Counted from the first letter of the stretch, positions 50,408 through 60,769 are shown. The stretch: DNA of 64,000 bases from Allodiplogaster sudhausi (GCA_945643635.1 CALZFC010000100.1:608501-672500); one strand, 5' to 3'. The notes: generated by a model from the letters alone, not told the origin. Made by a program: numbers and translations.

Positions 50408-52726
50408 TGATAAAAAGACTCCACGCAGTAGACGGCCACGGCGGCGACACCGCTGGGCGCAATCCATTGGCCATTGACGCATGAGAGCATGTCGCCACTC
50501 ATGCCCACAGGTCCCACAGCCATGCCTGCGCTGCAATGAACAATAAGAAGAATCATAGAAAAGAATCGACAATAGAGATCAGAGCTTAAAGGAACTATCC
50601 ATGTTATGGCCCAAGACAGACCCGCCCAACGAGAGGCGGAGCCCCGGAGAAGGAAGATGAGAGAAGAAGGAAGAAGCAGTGGTGAGAAGAGCGAGCAGAA
50701 GGGCGGCGGCTTCCCCTTCCTTCCCCCTTCCCTTCCCCTCACATATTAGTATGTGTCTTGTAAGCGTGTACCGATAAAGACAACCTTGTTATGAGCGGCT
50801 ACTGCTACACCCCAAATGGATAGAGAACAACACGCTTTGACACCATGGAGTTTAGAAGCCGCTTGTGAAAAACTAACGTTTGAATTCCCGCATGATATTG
50901 TAAAAAGTTTTGGCGGTAAGCACGCACAGTATACATCACAACAAACTACACTTGTGAGTCTTTTTCTCTCTGCCTCTCTTCTCTTCCATCGAATCTCAAG
51001 CATGGCTTGTCGCTTCGCACCTAGTTATCACCTTCTTTCTGATAGAATGAAGGTGGCATGGGGAGAATATAGGCAAGGGGTGATGACGTCACTCCCTAAA
51101 TTCTACAGTACAACGTGAGGAAAATCTGCTTTTTCTCCTCAGGGCCCCTTCAGGACGCATTCTTACTTTTCCTAAGGATGTTTCTAGTTGGGCCGGAGAG
51201 TATTTTCTAAAAAGACAGCAACATTGTAATCTCCATGGATAGCTCCTTTAACACTCATATATGTAATAATTGTTATCGCTAGTGAGAGACTTGTTGAAGA
51301 AACACGCAACAAAATGTGCTATGTAGGCAAAGGAAAATACACGCCATTGCTAGGTGCTTAAAAAAAAAATATATATATATATAATTTTTCTGCAAACTGA
51401 TATTTCTTCACGAAATTTACAAATGTACGCAAATATATAGATTTTGAATATATGTACCCTCAAGTGTTTTAGTAGTCTGAAAAAGGTAGTTAAAGATCGG
51501 AAAATAGAGACAGAAAAATAGGTCCACAACCTGTCCAGAAAGTTGACATCGCATGCAGCGCTCATCATGCATGCCATCGAGCAAATTACTGTTGCCGAGT
51601 CGGCCGTTTGCTGCAAGATGGCCTAATTTGTTCGAATGTCCGCGCTCATTTGGGCGAATCCTGTCTTCAAGGATTGACAACAAGGGCCTGAGGCATGGAT
51701 AACGTGTGCAATTCTTTTGTAAAAATTGAAGAGAGAAAAAACAGCGGACACTATGTGTCGTCCTACATTTTGCTCGAATCTATGTTTTTTTCATTACTTA
51801 TCCTAACATTCTAATTGCTAGTTACCGTGACTGAAGTCGTGCTGAGGTCGCAGGCGTCGTCGTCGGCGGGGCACCTGATGGCGAGTGGCGCGCACGTAAT
51901 TATGGTGGTGGTGGTGGTGGTGAGTGTCGTTGTCGTAGTCGTCGGCGTAGTCGTAGTCGTCGTTGGCGTTGTCGTGGTCGTTGTTGGCGTAGTAGTTGTC
52001 GTTGTCGTAAGAACGGTCGTTGTTGTCGTCAAGGGATGCGTGGTCGTCGTGACTACTGACGTCGTCAAGGATGTCGTAGTGCCTAGTGTGGTGGTCGTGG
52101 TGACGGTTGTGGCTGGCGAGGAAGTCGTTAGTAGCGGAGTTGTTGAAGCGCTCGTAGAGCTCGTAGTTGGATCGGTTGTAGAGTGAGTGAGCGTAGTTGT
52201 TCCGATATTTGCTGTAGTAGAGGCAGAAGAAGAAGTCGAAGGAACAGAAGAGGTAATTGTTGTTGAAAGGAAGGTAGTAGAGAAAGGTGAGGTTGTCGAA
52301 GATTGCGGAATTGTTGAGATAGCAGATGAGGTAGTAAAGGAAGATGAGGCAGTGGATAAAGATGAGGTAGTTGAGGTAAAATCGGAAAAGGAATCAGAAG
52401 TAGTAAAGGAAGACGAGGTTTGTGATGAAACTGTGATAGTCGAAGGTGTAGAAGTGCGTACAAACGTCCCTCCCCCACCCGATTGCGTAGTTGTGGTGAT
52501 AAATCCTGATGTATTAGGCTGTCCAAGTTGACTTATTCTATGAGGCGAGAAAGTTTTGTCATAAAAATTCGATGGCATCTGTGATCACTCAACGTAGTAT
52601 GTATGTATGTATATGATATAAATTTCTCGCCTAACCCGATTCACCGGTTGGGGCGCACGAGGCAGCTATATGCACGAGTGAGAGTGCAGCAGCAGCAGCG
52701 GCGAGAACGGAGCAGCTGCCCATCAT
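50404..52726 (-). CDS. Thr/Ser-rich secreted protein B with C-terminal cysteine domain
   Basis: Paralogue of gene A with the same four-exon structure: 52726-52636, 52505-51826, 51610-51531, 50530-50404; 978 nt, 325 residues. Signal peptide VLAAAAAALSLVHIAASC, Thr/Ser-rich stalk with longer TTTTTTP repeats than A, then CAPLAIRCPADDDAC, ATVICSMACMMSAAC, GDMLSC and VAVYC. Intron 3 is 920 bases against 249 in gene A. The last residues differ from A (VESFYH against QIYTIRPVR) because a foldback element begins at the stop codon. The ATG follows an acceptor-like GTCTAG by 4 nt; a second ATG follows directly and could also be used. Confidence 0.85.
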
Positions 52727-53036
52727 GTACCTAGACTGATCAAAGATTTCACTTTCATGCACACGGGCAAACATCAGCTGCACCGGCCACGCAGTGGCAA
52801 TGACGCGAAAATAAAGAGAGACATGTTTCTGCATGACATAAAGAGGGAAAGGCCTTGTGTTGTACAATTAGCCATCAGCATTAAGCGTACAATATCCATT
52901 AAGATGATAAGTGAAGCAGAAAAATTACTAAAACTTAAGTGAGGCTAATCGAACTTTTCTGGCATTCACCGTTGATAAGTCGCACGTTTGCTGCAATTTG
53001 ATCTAATTTTTTCGAATGTCCGCCCATTTTCGCGAA

Positions 53037-53753
53037 TTAACATGGCTTGTTTTCAAGGAGTGACAATGGCTTGAGGCATGCATAACATGCACAATTCTCT
53101 AAGGTGAAAGTGAAAAAAGACAGATGCTGTGACAGGACGTGACGTTGTATGCTTTTGTGTGTACCTACATTTTTAATGCTCGATGAGCTCGTCGTTAGAT
53201 CGGTTGTAGAGCGAGTGGGCGAAGCGGTATTCGAGGTAGCAGAAGAAGTTGAAGGAACAAGGGAGGTAGTAATTGCTGATGTAACGGTATGAGAGGCAAT
53301 TATAGTGGAAGAAAATGTAGTATAAAAAGGCGATATTGATACAGATTGCGGAATTGTTGAGGTAGATTCAGAATGAGAACCTGAGGTAGAAGAGTAAGAT
53401 GAGGTAGTTGTAGTAGAGGGAGGTGAAGTAGTTGATGTGAAATAAGGATATGAAGACGTGGTAGTCGAAGGTGCTGAAGTGCACACAAAAGTCTCTCCCG
53501 GCGATTGTGGTGTTGTGGCGATAAATCCTGATGGAACAAGTGTTGAGCGCATAGCATCCATTCAAGAATAAAATAACAAAACACATGATTTGAAAACGAC
53601 ATGCTATAAAAAACGATAATAAAAAATCAATAGAATCTATGGTAATATCTTATATAAATAGACAACCTAACTCGATTCACCGTTCGGCGCACACGATGCA
53701 ACCATATGCACGAGTGAGAGTGCAGCGGCGGCGAGAAGGGAGCAGCTCCGCAT
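53037..53753 (-). pseudogene. Thr/Ser-rich gene C, truncated copy
   Basis: Exon 1 (53753-53672) encodes the same signal peptide (CSLLAAAALSLVHMVASC). Exon 2 starts at 53527 and encodes the Ser/Thr stalk, but at about 53190 the stalk stops and runs into sequence that in gene A is intron 2 (KSIQRH in that frame, next to GTGACGTTGTAT). The repeat part of the stalk, the first cysteine pair and the donor are therefore deleted. A trace of exon 3 remains at about 52965-53010 and exon 4 is absent. The frame stays open to a stop at 53037, so a short protein could still be made. Confidence 0.8.
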
Positions 53754-53934
53754 GTGGCTGGCCTGATCAGCTTTCACTTCCATGCACACGCGCAATAAAC
53801 AGGCAGGCTGACATGACCTGGCTGGTACATAAAGAGAGAAAGACTGCGGCTTGCTTTTACAATTAGCCATCTAGCCATCAACTCTGTGGCCAAAGCAAAA
53901 TCCATGAAGGTGGCAGTGCAAGCAGAAAAGCGAT

Positions 53935-53991
53935 TGATCGCTAATTCTTACAGTTAGTGATATTTGTGATTTCTCTACTTTTCATCGCGTT

Positions 53992-53993
<2 letters not shown>
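53935..53993 (-). repeat. Isolated fragment of the tRNA-array spacer
   Basis: AGTGATATTTGTGATTTCTC and flanking bases match the spacer found between tRNA-Glu blocks from 55585 onward (AATGATATTTGTGATTTCTC). It lies about 1.3 kb outside the array, next to an AT microsatellite. Confidence 0.65.

Positions 53994-54032
<39 letters not shown>
53993..54032. repeat. (TA)n microsatellite
   Basis: AT alternation that forms the left boundary of the low-complexity block at 54050-54450; a second AT run closes it at 54459-54491. Confidence 0.95.
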
Positions 54033-54034
<2 letters not shown>

Positions 54035-54049
54035 TATATTTTTCCCCTT

Positions 54050-54450
54050 TATTAGAACCCCCCTCTAATAGTACACCCCTCTGATAAAGCCATTGAAAAA
54101 TAGATCCCTTCCTCTAGTAGAACCCCCCCCCCCTCCAATAGTGCCCCCCTAACAGATAATGTCTTAGCACGAGACGTACCTCGAATGGATTCTGGAGTCA
54201 TGGGATGCTCTCCCCAATGAACTGATTGCAAATTCATTCAAAATATGTGGTAAAGAGGATATTCCAGTGATGATTCCTATAAATTCGAGCTATGATTCTG
54301 CTTTTTTTTTTGAGAAGAAAATGTTTTTAACAAACTTTTAGTGTCTCACATTGAAAAATAGTACCAATCCCTCCAGTAGAACCCCTCCCTCTAATAGTGC
54401 CCCTCTCTCACAAGGGTATTGAAAAATAGAACCCCCGGGGGTACTAATAG
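54050..54450. repeat. Degenerate minisatellite (CCCTCTAATAGTGCCCC type)
   Basis: Several imperfect units such as CCCTCTAATAGTGCCCC, CTCCAGTAGAACCCC and ATTGAAAAATAGA are repeated in two clusters (54055-54155 and 54345-54450) around a unique core. Flanked by AT runs on both sides. No coding frame. Confidence 0.75.
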
Positions 54451-54456
54451 AGAAAA

Positions 54457-54491
<35 letters not shown>

Positions 54492-54496
<5 letters not shown>

Positions 54497-54961
54497 TACC
54501 GCTCAGCGGCCAGGGGTCTATGTATGCTATAGCGGCTATAACGGCCGCGTGCCAAAGAGGCCGAGCGAAATTAAGATCTATAAATGCTTTGTTTTCGGAA
54601 TTCATTATTATTTCGTGTTCAGTGAAATTTTTGCATGGAATAAGCTAAAAAACGTTATAAAATAATGCATATTCGCCAAAATATAATGTCTTGTAAAAAT
54701 TATTTCACTGAACCGAATGCACATCAGGCACAACGAATTGAGGTGCTCATGCAACATTAATTTTACAAGACTTTATAATTGGGCGAATATACATTATTTT
54801 GTAATGTTGTGAGCTTAATCGATGCAGAAAATTACACTGAACACGAAAATAATAATTAATTCTGAAAATAAGGCATTTATAGGGTTTTATTTCGCTCGGC
54901 CTCTTGGGACGCGGCCGCTATAGCCGCTATAGCATAGGCCCCAGGCAGCTGAGCGGTACTG
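54492..54961. mobile_element. Foldback element 3, CAGTACCGCTCAGC ends
   Basis: 470-base palindrome whose terminal inverted repeat starts CAGTACCGCTCAGC; the arms continue through TATAGCGGCTATA and GAGGCCGAGCGAAAT. The centre is A/T-rich and still partly palindromic (TATTCGCC against GGCGAATA). No frame and no clear target-site duplication; the left flank is AT repeat. CAG...CTG ends are seen in several DNA-transposon superfamilies, so the class is left open. Confidence 0.8.
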
Positions 54962-55269
54962 GATACCTGAAGAGGCTGGCAGCTATGCGGGCCGCAAATC
55001 TTCTCCCCCCCCCCTTCTCGATATGCCCCATTCATATGTGTATGAGTAAATGAAACCGTGGAGAAATGATAGATCTATATCTGCGTAGTCCAGTAGTTAT
55101 ACCGTAGATGGGGAGATCCGGGGCGACATACATAATATATGAATGTACATACGCCACACGGCCGGTGCGGCCTGGAGAGCTGCCAGCCACTTTCTGATGG
55201 TTCTGATCTCAACTTTGCTCACCCGCCAGCGGGGGCGCACTGCTCTCCCCCGGCCATGTAACACATTAT

Positions 55270-55335
55270 GGAATGGAACGAAGAACAGCCCGCGTGGGTG
55301 AAAAGCACGAATCCTAACAACTAGACCACATGGGA
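55270..55335 (-). pseudogene. tRNA-Glu pseudogene, array copy 1
   Basis: Only the anticodon arm and D arm are recognisable; the T arm and 3' acceptor are replaced (GGAATGGAACGAAG). Confidence 0.75.
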
Positions 55336-55410
55336 GACGATCTTTACATAAGTTATAGACCCTGATCACTTGTCAGAAGATTTCCGCGAAGAAAAGAATC
55401 CTTCAAAAAA

Positions 55411-55482
55411 TTCCCATGCCGGGAATCGAACAGGGGCCGTGTGGGTGAAAACCACGAATCCTAACGGCAATTCCGCATGGGA
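55411..55482 (-). pseudogene. tRNA-Glu pseudogene, array copy 2
   Basis: Acceptor ends still pair, but the A box is rewritten (GGAATTGCCGTTAGG instead of TGGTCTAGTGGTTAGG) and the T stem has two changes. Confidence 0.8.
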
Positions 55483-55634
55483 GACGATCTTTACAGAACT
55501 TATTGACCCTGATCCTTTGTGTGAAGATATTAATGTAGCAGTACGAAAAATGTTCTTGCAATTAGAATTCGCTAACAAAACATGACAAAAGTCGTGAATT
55601 CCTACAATTAATGATATTTGTGATTTCTCTGCTT

Positions 55635-55802
55635 TTATTCGAGTTCCCCTTCTAGCAAGCGAAATGTGTCTCGGATCATAGCACTTACCAGGCTGGCAAC
55701 CAAATCGACGGCATTCATATTCTCGCTAAGAGTGCGAAGAAAAGATTCATTTTGATGCCCAGAAGCAGTGGAAAAAGGCAATTGAATAGATTTAAAACTA
55801 TG
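55635..55802 (-). other. Spacer reading frame, first copy
   Basis: Open frame on the minus strand that ends MNAVDLVASLVSAMIRD...LEGELE and a TAA. The same frame recurs in each long spacer, open in some copies and closed by TGA in others (those reading CTCAGTTCATAGC on the plus strand). Unknown; could be a captured gene fragment. Confidence 0.4.
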
Positions 55803-55853
55803 ATATGTCAGTCGATTTGTATGTACTAGGAAGAAAAATGACTTCAAAATGGC

Positions 55854-55925
55854 TTCCCATGCCGGGAATCGAACCCGGGCAGCGTGGGTGAAAACCACGA
55901 ATCCTAAGCACTAGAAAACATGGCA
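55854..55925 (-). pseudogene. tRNA-Glu pseudogene, array copy 3
   Basis: Five or so changes from the consensus, including two in the D arm region and one that breaks the acceptor stem (CATGGCA). Confidence 0.8.
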
Positions 55926-56007
55926 GTCGATATTCCCAAAACATGTATTCCTTGAACTTCTGTCAGAAGATTTGCATTAGCGCGAAGAAAAATGTCATCA
56001 AAATGGC

Positions 56008-56079
56008 TTCCCATGCCGGGAATCGAACCCGGGCCGCGTGGGTGAAAACCAGGAATCCTAACCACTAGACCACATGGGA
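56008..56079 (-). tRNA. tRNA-Glu(UUC), array copy 4
   Basis: One change from consensus, which unpairs one position of the anticodon stem. Anticodon TTC is intact. Confidence 0.75.
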
Positions 56080-56445
56080 GACGATATTCGCAAAACGTGT
56101 AGTCCCTGAACTTCTGTCAGAAGAAATTAGTGTTACAGTAGAAAAAATTTTCTTTGAATTCGCTAACAAAACAGGGCAAAAGTCTTGAATTCCTACAATT
56201 AATGATATTTGTGATTTCTCTGCTTTTATTCGAGTTCCCCTTCTAGCAAACGAAATGTGTCTCGGATCATAGCACTAACCAGGCTGGCAGCCAAATCGAC
56301 GACATTCATATTCTCGCTAAGAGTGCGAAGAAAAGATTCATTCTGATGCCCGGAAGCAGTGGAAAAAGGCAATTGAATAGATTTAAAACTATGAATATGT
56401 CAGTCGATTTGTATGTACTAGGAAGAAAAATGGCTTCAAAATGGC

Positions 56446-56517
56446 TTCCCATGCCGGGAATCGAACCCGGGCCGCGCGGGTGAAAACCACGAATCCTAAC
56501 CACTAGACCACATGGGA
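56446..56517 (-). tRNA. tRNA-Glu(UUC), array copy 5
   Basis: One change (A to G in the 3' anticodon stem), which leaves a G-U pair; cloverleaf intact. Confidence 0.88.
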
Positions 56518-56600
56518 GACGATATTCACAAAACATGTACTCCCTGAACTTCTGTCAGAAGATTTGCATTAGCGCCTAAGAAAAATGTCTTCAAAATGGC

Positions 56601-56672
56601 TTCCCATGCCGGGAATCGAACCCGGGCCGCGTGGGTGAAAACCACGAATCCTAACCACTAGACCACATGGGA
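56601..56672 (-). tRNA. tRNA-Glu(UUC), array copy 6
   Basis: Consensus copy. Acceptor TCCCATG/CATGGGA, A box TGGTCTAGTGG, anticodon loop TTTTCAC (TTC), B box GGTTCGATTCC, and TTTT a few bases after the 3' end as terminator. Confidence 0.95.
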
Positions 56673-56753
56673 GACCATATTCACAAAACATGTAGTCCCT
56701 GAACTTCTGCCAGAACATTTGCATTAGCGCGAAGAAAATGTCTTCAAAATGGC

Positions 56754-56825
56754 TTCCCAAGCCGGGAATCGAACACGGGCCGCGTGATTGAAAACCACGA
56801 ATCCTAACCACTAGACCACATGGGA
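56754..56825 (-). pseudogene. tRNA-Glu-like, array copy 7, mutated
   Basis: Four changes: one acceptor mismatch, a T-stem G changed to T that weakens the B box, and two in the 3' anticodon arm (GTGATTG). Probably not functional. Confidence 0.75.
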
Positions 56826-57191
56826 GACAATATTTATATAACTTGTAGCCCCTGAAGATCTGTCAGAAAAAATTAATGTAACAGTAGAAAAAATGTTCTT
56901 TGAATTCGCTAACAAAACAGGGCAAAAGTCGTGAATTCCTACAATTAATGATATTTGTGATTTCTCTGCTTTTATTCGAGTTCAACTTCTAGCAAACGAA
57001 ATGTGTCTCAGTTCATAGCACTAACCAGGCTGGCAGCCAAATCGACGGCATTCATATTCTCGCTAAGAGTGCGAAGAAAAGATTCATTCTGATGCCCGGA
57101 AGCAGTGGAAAAAAGCAATTGAATAGATTTAAAACTATGAATATGTCAGTCGATTTGTATGTACTAGGAAGAAAAATAACTTCAAAATGGC

Positions 57192-57263
57192 TTCCCATGC
57201 CGGGAATCGAACCCGGGTCGCGTGGGTGAAAACCACGAATCCTAACCACTAGACCACATGGGA
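57192..57263 (-). tRNA. tRNA-Glu(UUC), array copy 8
   Basis: One change between the anticodon and T arms (plus strand GGGTCGCG); the cloverleaf should form. Confidence 0.88.
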
Positions 57264-57345
57264 GACCATATTCACAAAACATGTAGTCCCTGAACTTCTG
57301 CCAGAACATTTGCATTAGCGCGAAGAAAAATGTCTTCAAAATATC

Positions 57346-57417
57346 TTCCCATGCCGGTAATCGAACCCGGGCCGCGTGGGTGAAAACCACGAATCCTAAC
57401 CACTAGACCACATGGGA
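57346..57417 (-). tRNA. tRNA-Glu(UUC), array copy 9
   Basis: One change in the 3' T stem beside the loop (plus strand CCGGTAA), which costs a base pair and a B-box position; may be weak. Confidence 0.7.
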
Positions 57418-57783
57418 GACGATATTCGCAAAACGTGTAGTCCCTGAACTTCTGTCAGAAGAAATTAGTGTTACAGTAGAAAAAATTTTCTTTGAATTCG
57501 CTAACAAAACAGGGCAAAAGTCGTGAATTCCTACAATTAATGATATTTGTGATTTCTCTGCTTTTATTCGAGTTCCCCTTCTAGCAAACGAAATGTGTCT
57601 CAGTTCATAGCACTAACCAGGCTGGCAGCCAAATCGACGGCATTCATATTCTCGCTAAGAGTGCGAAGAAAAGATTCATTCTGATGCCCGGAAGCAGTGG
57701 AAAAAGGCAATTGAATAGATTTAAAACTATGAATATGTCAGTCGATTTGTATGTACTAGGAAGAAAAATAACTTCAAAATGGC

Positions 57784-57855
57784 TTCCCATGCCGGGAATC
57801 GAACCCGGGTCGCGTGGGTGAAAACCACGAATCCTAACCACTAGACCACATGGGA
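57784..57855 (-). tRNA. tRNA-Glu(UUC), array copy 10
   Basis: Same single variant (GGGTCGCG) as copy 8, 592 bases away, showing that the two blocks share a recent origin. Confidence 0.88.
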
Positions 57856-57937
57856 GACCATATTCACAAAACATGTAGTCCCTGAACTTCTGAAAGAACA
57901 TTTGCATTAGCGCGAAGAAAAATGACTTCAAAATATC

Positions 57938-58009
57938 TTCCCATGCCGGGAATCGAACCCGGGCCGCGTGGGTGAAAACCACGAATCCTAACTACTAGAC
58001 CACATGGGA
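57938..58009 (-). tRNA. tRNA-Glu(UUC), array copy 11
   Basis: One change in the D loop (plus strand CTAACTACTAG); no stem is affected. Confidence 0.88.
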
Positions 58010-58375
58010 GACGATATTCGCAAAACGTGTAGTCCCTGAACTTCTGTCAGAAGAAATTAGTGTTACAGTAGAAAAATTTTTCTTTGAATTCGCTAACAAA
58101 ACAGGGCAAAAGTCGTGAATTCCTACAATTAATGATATTTGTGATTTCTCTGCTTTTATTCGAGTTCAACTTCTAGCAAACGAAATGTGTCTCAGTTCAT
58201 AGCACTAACCAGGCTGGCAGCCAAATCGACGGCATTCATATTCTCGCTAAGAGTGCGAAGAAAAGATTCATTCTGATGCCCGGAAGCAGTGGAAAAAAGC
58301 AATTGAATAGATTTAAAACTATGAATATGTCAGTCGATTTGTATGTACTAGGAAGAAAAATAACTTCAAAATGGC

Positions 58376-58447
58376 TTCCCATGCCGGGAATCGAACCCGG
58401 GCCGCGTGGGTGAAAACCACGAATCCTAACCACTAGACCACATGGGA
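58376..58447 (-). tRNA. tRNA-Glu(UUC), array copy 12
   Basis: Consensus copy; it sits 592 bases from copy 10. Confidence 0.95.
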
Positions 58448-58529
58448 GACCATATTCACAAAACATGTAGTCCCTGAACTTCTGCCAGAACATTTGCATT
58501 AGCGCGAAGAAAAATGTCTTCAAAATATC

Positions 58530-58601
58530 TTCCCATGCCGGGAATCGAACCCGGGCCGCGTGGGTGAAAACCACGAATCCTAACCACTAGACCACATGGG
58601 A
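58530..58601 (-). tRNA. tRNA-Glu(UUC), array copy 13
   Basis: Consensus copy; 3' flank GATATTTTG still gives a T4 terminator. Confidence 0.95.
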
Positions 58602-58969
58602 GACGATATTCGCAAAACGTGTAGTCCCTGAACTTCTGTCAGAAGAAATTAGTGTTACAGTAGAAAAAATATTTGCTTTGAATTCGCTAACAAAACAGGG
58701 CAAAAGTCGTGAATTCCTACAATTAATGATATTTGTGATTTCTCTGCTTTTATTCGAGTTCCCCTTCTAGCAAACGAAATGTGTCTCGGATCATAGCACT
58801 AACCAGGCTCGCAGCCAAATCGACGACATTCATATTCTCGCTAAGAGTGCGAAGAAAAGATTCATTCTGATGCCCGGAAGCAGTGGAAAAAGGCAATTGA
58901 ATAGATTTAAAACTATGAATATGTCAGTCGATTTGTATGTACTAGGAAGAAAAATGGCTTCAAAATGGC

Positions 58970-59041
58970 TTCATATGCCTTGAAGCGAACCCGGGCCGCG
59001 TGGGTGAAAACCACGAATCCTAACCACTAGACCACATGGGA
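58970..59041 (-). pseudogene. tRNA-Glu pseudogene, array copy 14
   Basis: The 3' acceptor and T stem are changed at several positions (plus strand TTCATATGCCTTGAAGCG); the 5' half is intact. Confidence 0.85.
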
Positions 59042-59123
59042 GACCATATTCACAAAACATGTAGTCCCTGAACTTCTGCCAGAACATTTGCATTAGCGCG
59101 AAGAAAAATGTCTTCAAAATATC

Positions 59124-59195
59124 TTCCCATGCCGGGAATCGAACCCGGGCCGCGTGGGTGAAAACCACGAATCCTAACCACTAGACCACATGGGA
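59124..59195 (-). tRNA. tRNA-Glu(UUC), array copy 15
   Basis: Consensus copy with the GATATTTTG 3' flank. Confidence 0.95.
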
Positions 59196-59561
59196 GACGA
59201 TATTCGCAAAACGTGTAGTCCCTGAACTTCTGTCAGAAGAAATTAGTGTTACAGTAGAAAAATTTTTCTTTGAATTCGCTAACAAAACAGGGCAAAAGTC
59301 GTGAATTCCTACAATTAATGATATTTGTGATTTCTCTGCTTTTATTCGAGTTCCCCTTCTAGCAAACGAAATGTGTCTCGGATCATAGCACTAACCAGGC
59401 TGGCAGCCAAATCGACGACATTCATATTCTCGCTAAGAGTGCGAAGAAAAGATTCATTCTGATGCCCGGAAGCAGTGGAAAAAGGCAATTGAATAGATTT
59501 AAAACTATGAATATGTCAGTCGATTTGTATGTACTAGGAAGAAAAATGGCTTCAAAATGGC

Positions 59562-59633
59562 TTCCCATGCCGGGAATCGAACCCGGGCCGCGTGGGTGAA
59601 AACCACGAATCCTAACCACTAGACCACATGGGA
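59562..59633 (-). tRNA. tRNA-Glu(UUC), array copy 16
   Basis: Consensus copy; counterpart of copy 5, 3,116 bases away. Confidence 0.95.
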
Positions 59634-59716
59634 GACGATATTCACAAAACATGTACTCCCTGAACTTCTGTCAGAAGATTTGCATTAGCGCCTAAGAAAA
59701 ATGTTTTCAAAATGGC

Positions 59717-59788
59717 TTCCCATGCCGGGAATCGAACCCGGGCCGCGTGGGTGAAAACCACGAATCCTAACCACTAGACCACATGGGA
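59717..59788 (-). tRNA. tRNA-Glu(UUC), array copy 17
   Basis: Consensus copy; counterpart of copy 6. The 3' flank reads GCCATTTTGAAAAC. Confidence 0.95.
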
Positions 59789-59869
59789 GACCATATTCAC
59801 AAAACATGTAGTCCCTGAACTTCTGCCAGAACATTTGCATTAGCGCGAAGAAAATGTCTTCAAAATGGC

Positions 59870-59941
59870 TTCCCAAGCCGGGAATCGAACACGGGCCGCG
59901 TGGGTGAAAACCACGAATCCTAACCACTAGACCACATGGGA
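59870..59941 (-). pseudogene. tRNA-Glu-like, array copy 18, mutated
   Basis: Shares two changes with copies 7 and 25: an acceptor T-T mismatch and the loss of the G53-C61 pair (plus strand CCCAAGCC and GAACACGGG). Confidence 0.7.
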
Positions 59942-60307
59942 GACAATATTTATATAACTTGTAGCCCCTGAAGATCTGTCAGAAGAAATTAATGTAACAG
60001 TAGAAAAAATGTTCTTTGAATTCGCTAACAAAACAGGTAAAAAATCGTGAATTCCTACAATTAATGATATTTGTGATTTCTCTGCTTTTATTCGAGTTCA
60101 ACTTCTAGCAAACGAAATGTGTCTCAGTTCATAGCACTAACCAGGCTGGCAGCCAAATCGACGGCATTCATATTCTCGCTAAGAGTGCGAAGAAAAGATT
60201 CATTCTGATGCCCGGAAGCAGTGGAAAAAAGCAATTGAATAGATTTAAAACTATGAATATGTCAGTCGATTTGAATGTACTAGGAAGAAAAATAACTTCA
60301 AAATGGC

Positions 60308-60379
60308 TTCCCATGCCGGGAATCGAACCCGGGCCGCGTGGGTGAAAACCACGAATCCTAACCACTAGACCACATGGGA
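60308..60379 (-). tRNA. tRNA-Glu(UUC), array copy 19
   Basis: Consensus copy; first of five consensus copies in a row with exact 154-base spacing. Confidence 0.95.
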
Positions 60380-60461
60380 GATGATATTCGCATAACATGT
60401 AGTCCCTGAACTTCTGTCAGAAGATTTGCATTAGCGCGAAGAAAAATAACTTCAAAATGGC

Positions 60462-60533
60462 TTCCCATGCCGGGAATCGAACCCGGGCCGCGTGGGTGAA
60501 AACCACGAATCCTAACCACTAGACCACATGGGA
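60462..60533 (-). tRNA. tRNA-Glu(UUC), array copy 20
   Basis: Consensus copy in the 154-base series. Confidence 0.95.
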
Positions 60534-60615
60534 GATGATATTCGCATAACATGTAGTCCCTGAACTTCTGTCAGAAGATTTGCATTAGCGCGAAGAAAAA
60601 TGACTTCAAAATGGC

Positions 60616-60687
60616 TTCCCATGCCGGGAATCGAACCCGGGCCGCGTGGGTGAAAACCACGAATCCTAACCACTAGACCACATGGGA
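60616..60687 (-). tRNA. tRNA-Glu(UUC), array copy 21
   Basis: Consensus copy in the 154-base series. Confidence 0.95.
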
Positions 60688-60769
60688 GATGATATTCGCA
60701 TAACATGTAGTCCCTGAACTTCTGTCAGAAGATTTGCATTAGCGCGAAGAAAAATGACTTCAAAATGGC

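Noticed and set aside
51815..52186. 123-codon valine-rich frame on the plus strand
   Set aside because: It is antisense to the Thr-codon repeat of Thr-rich gene B; gene A shows the same artefact at 46799-47125.
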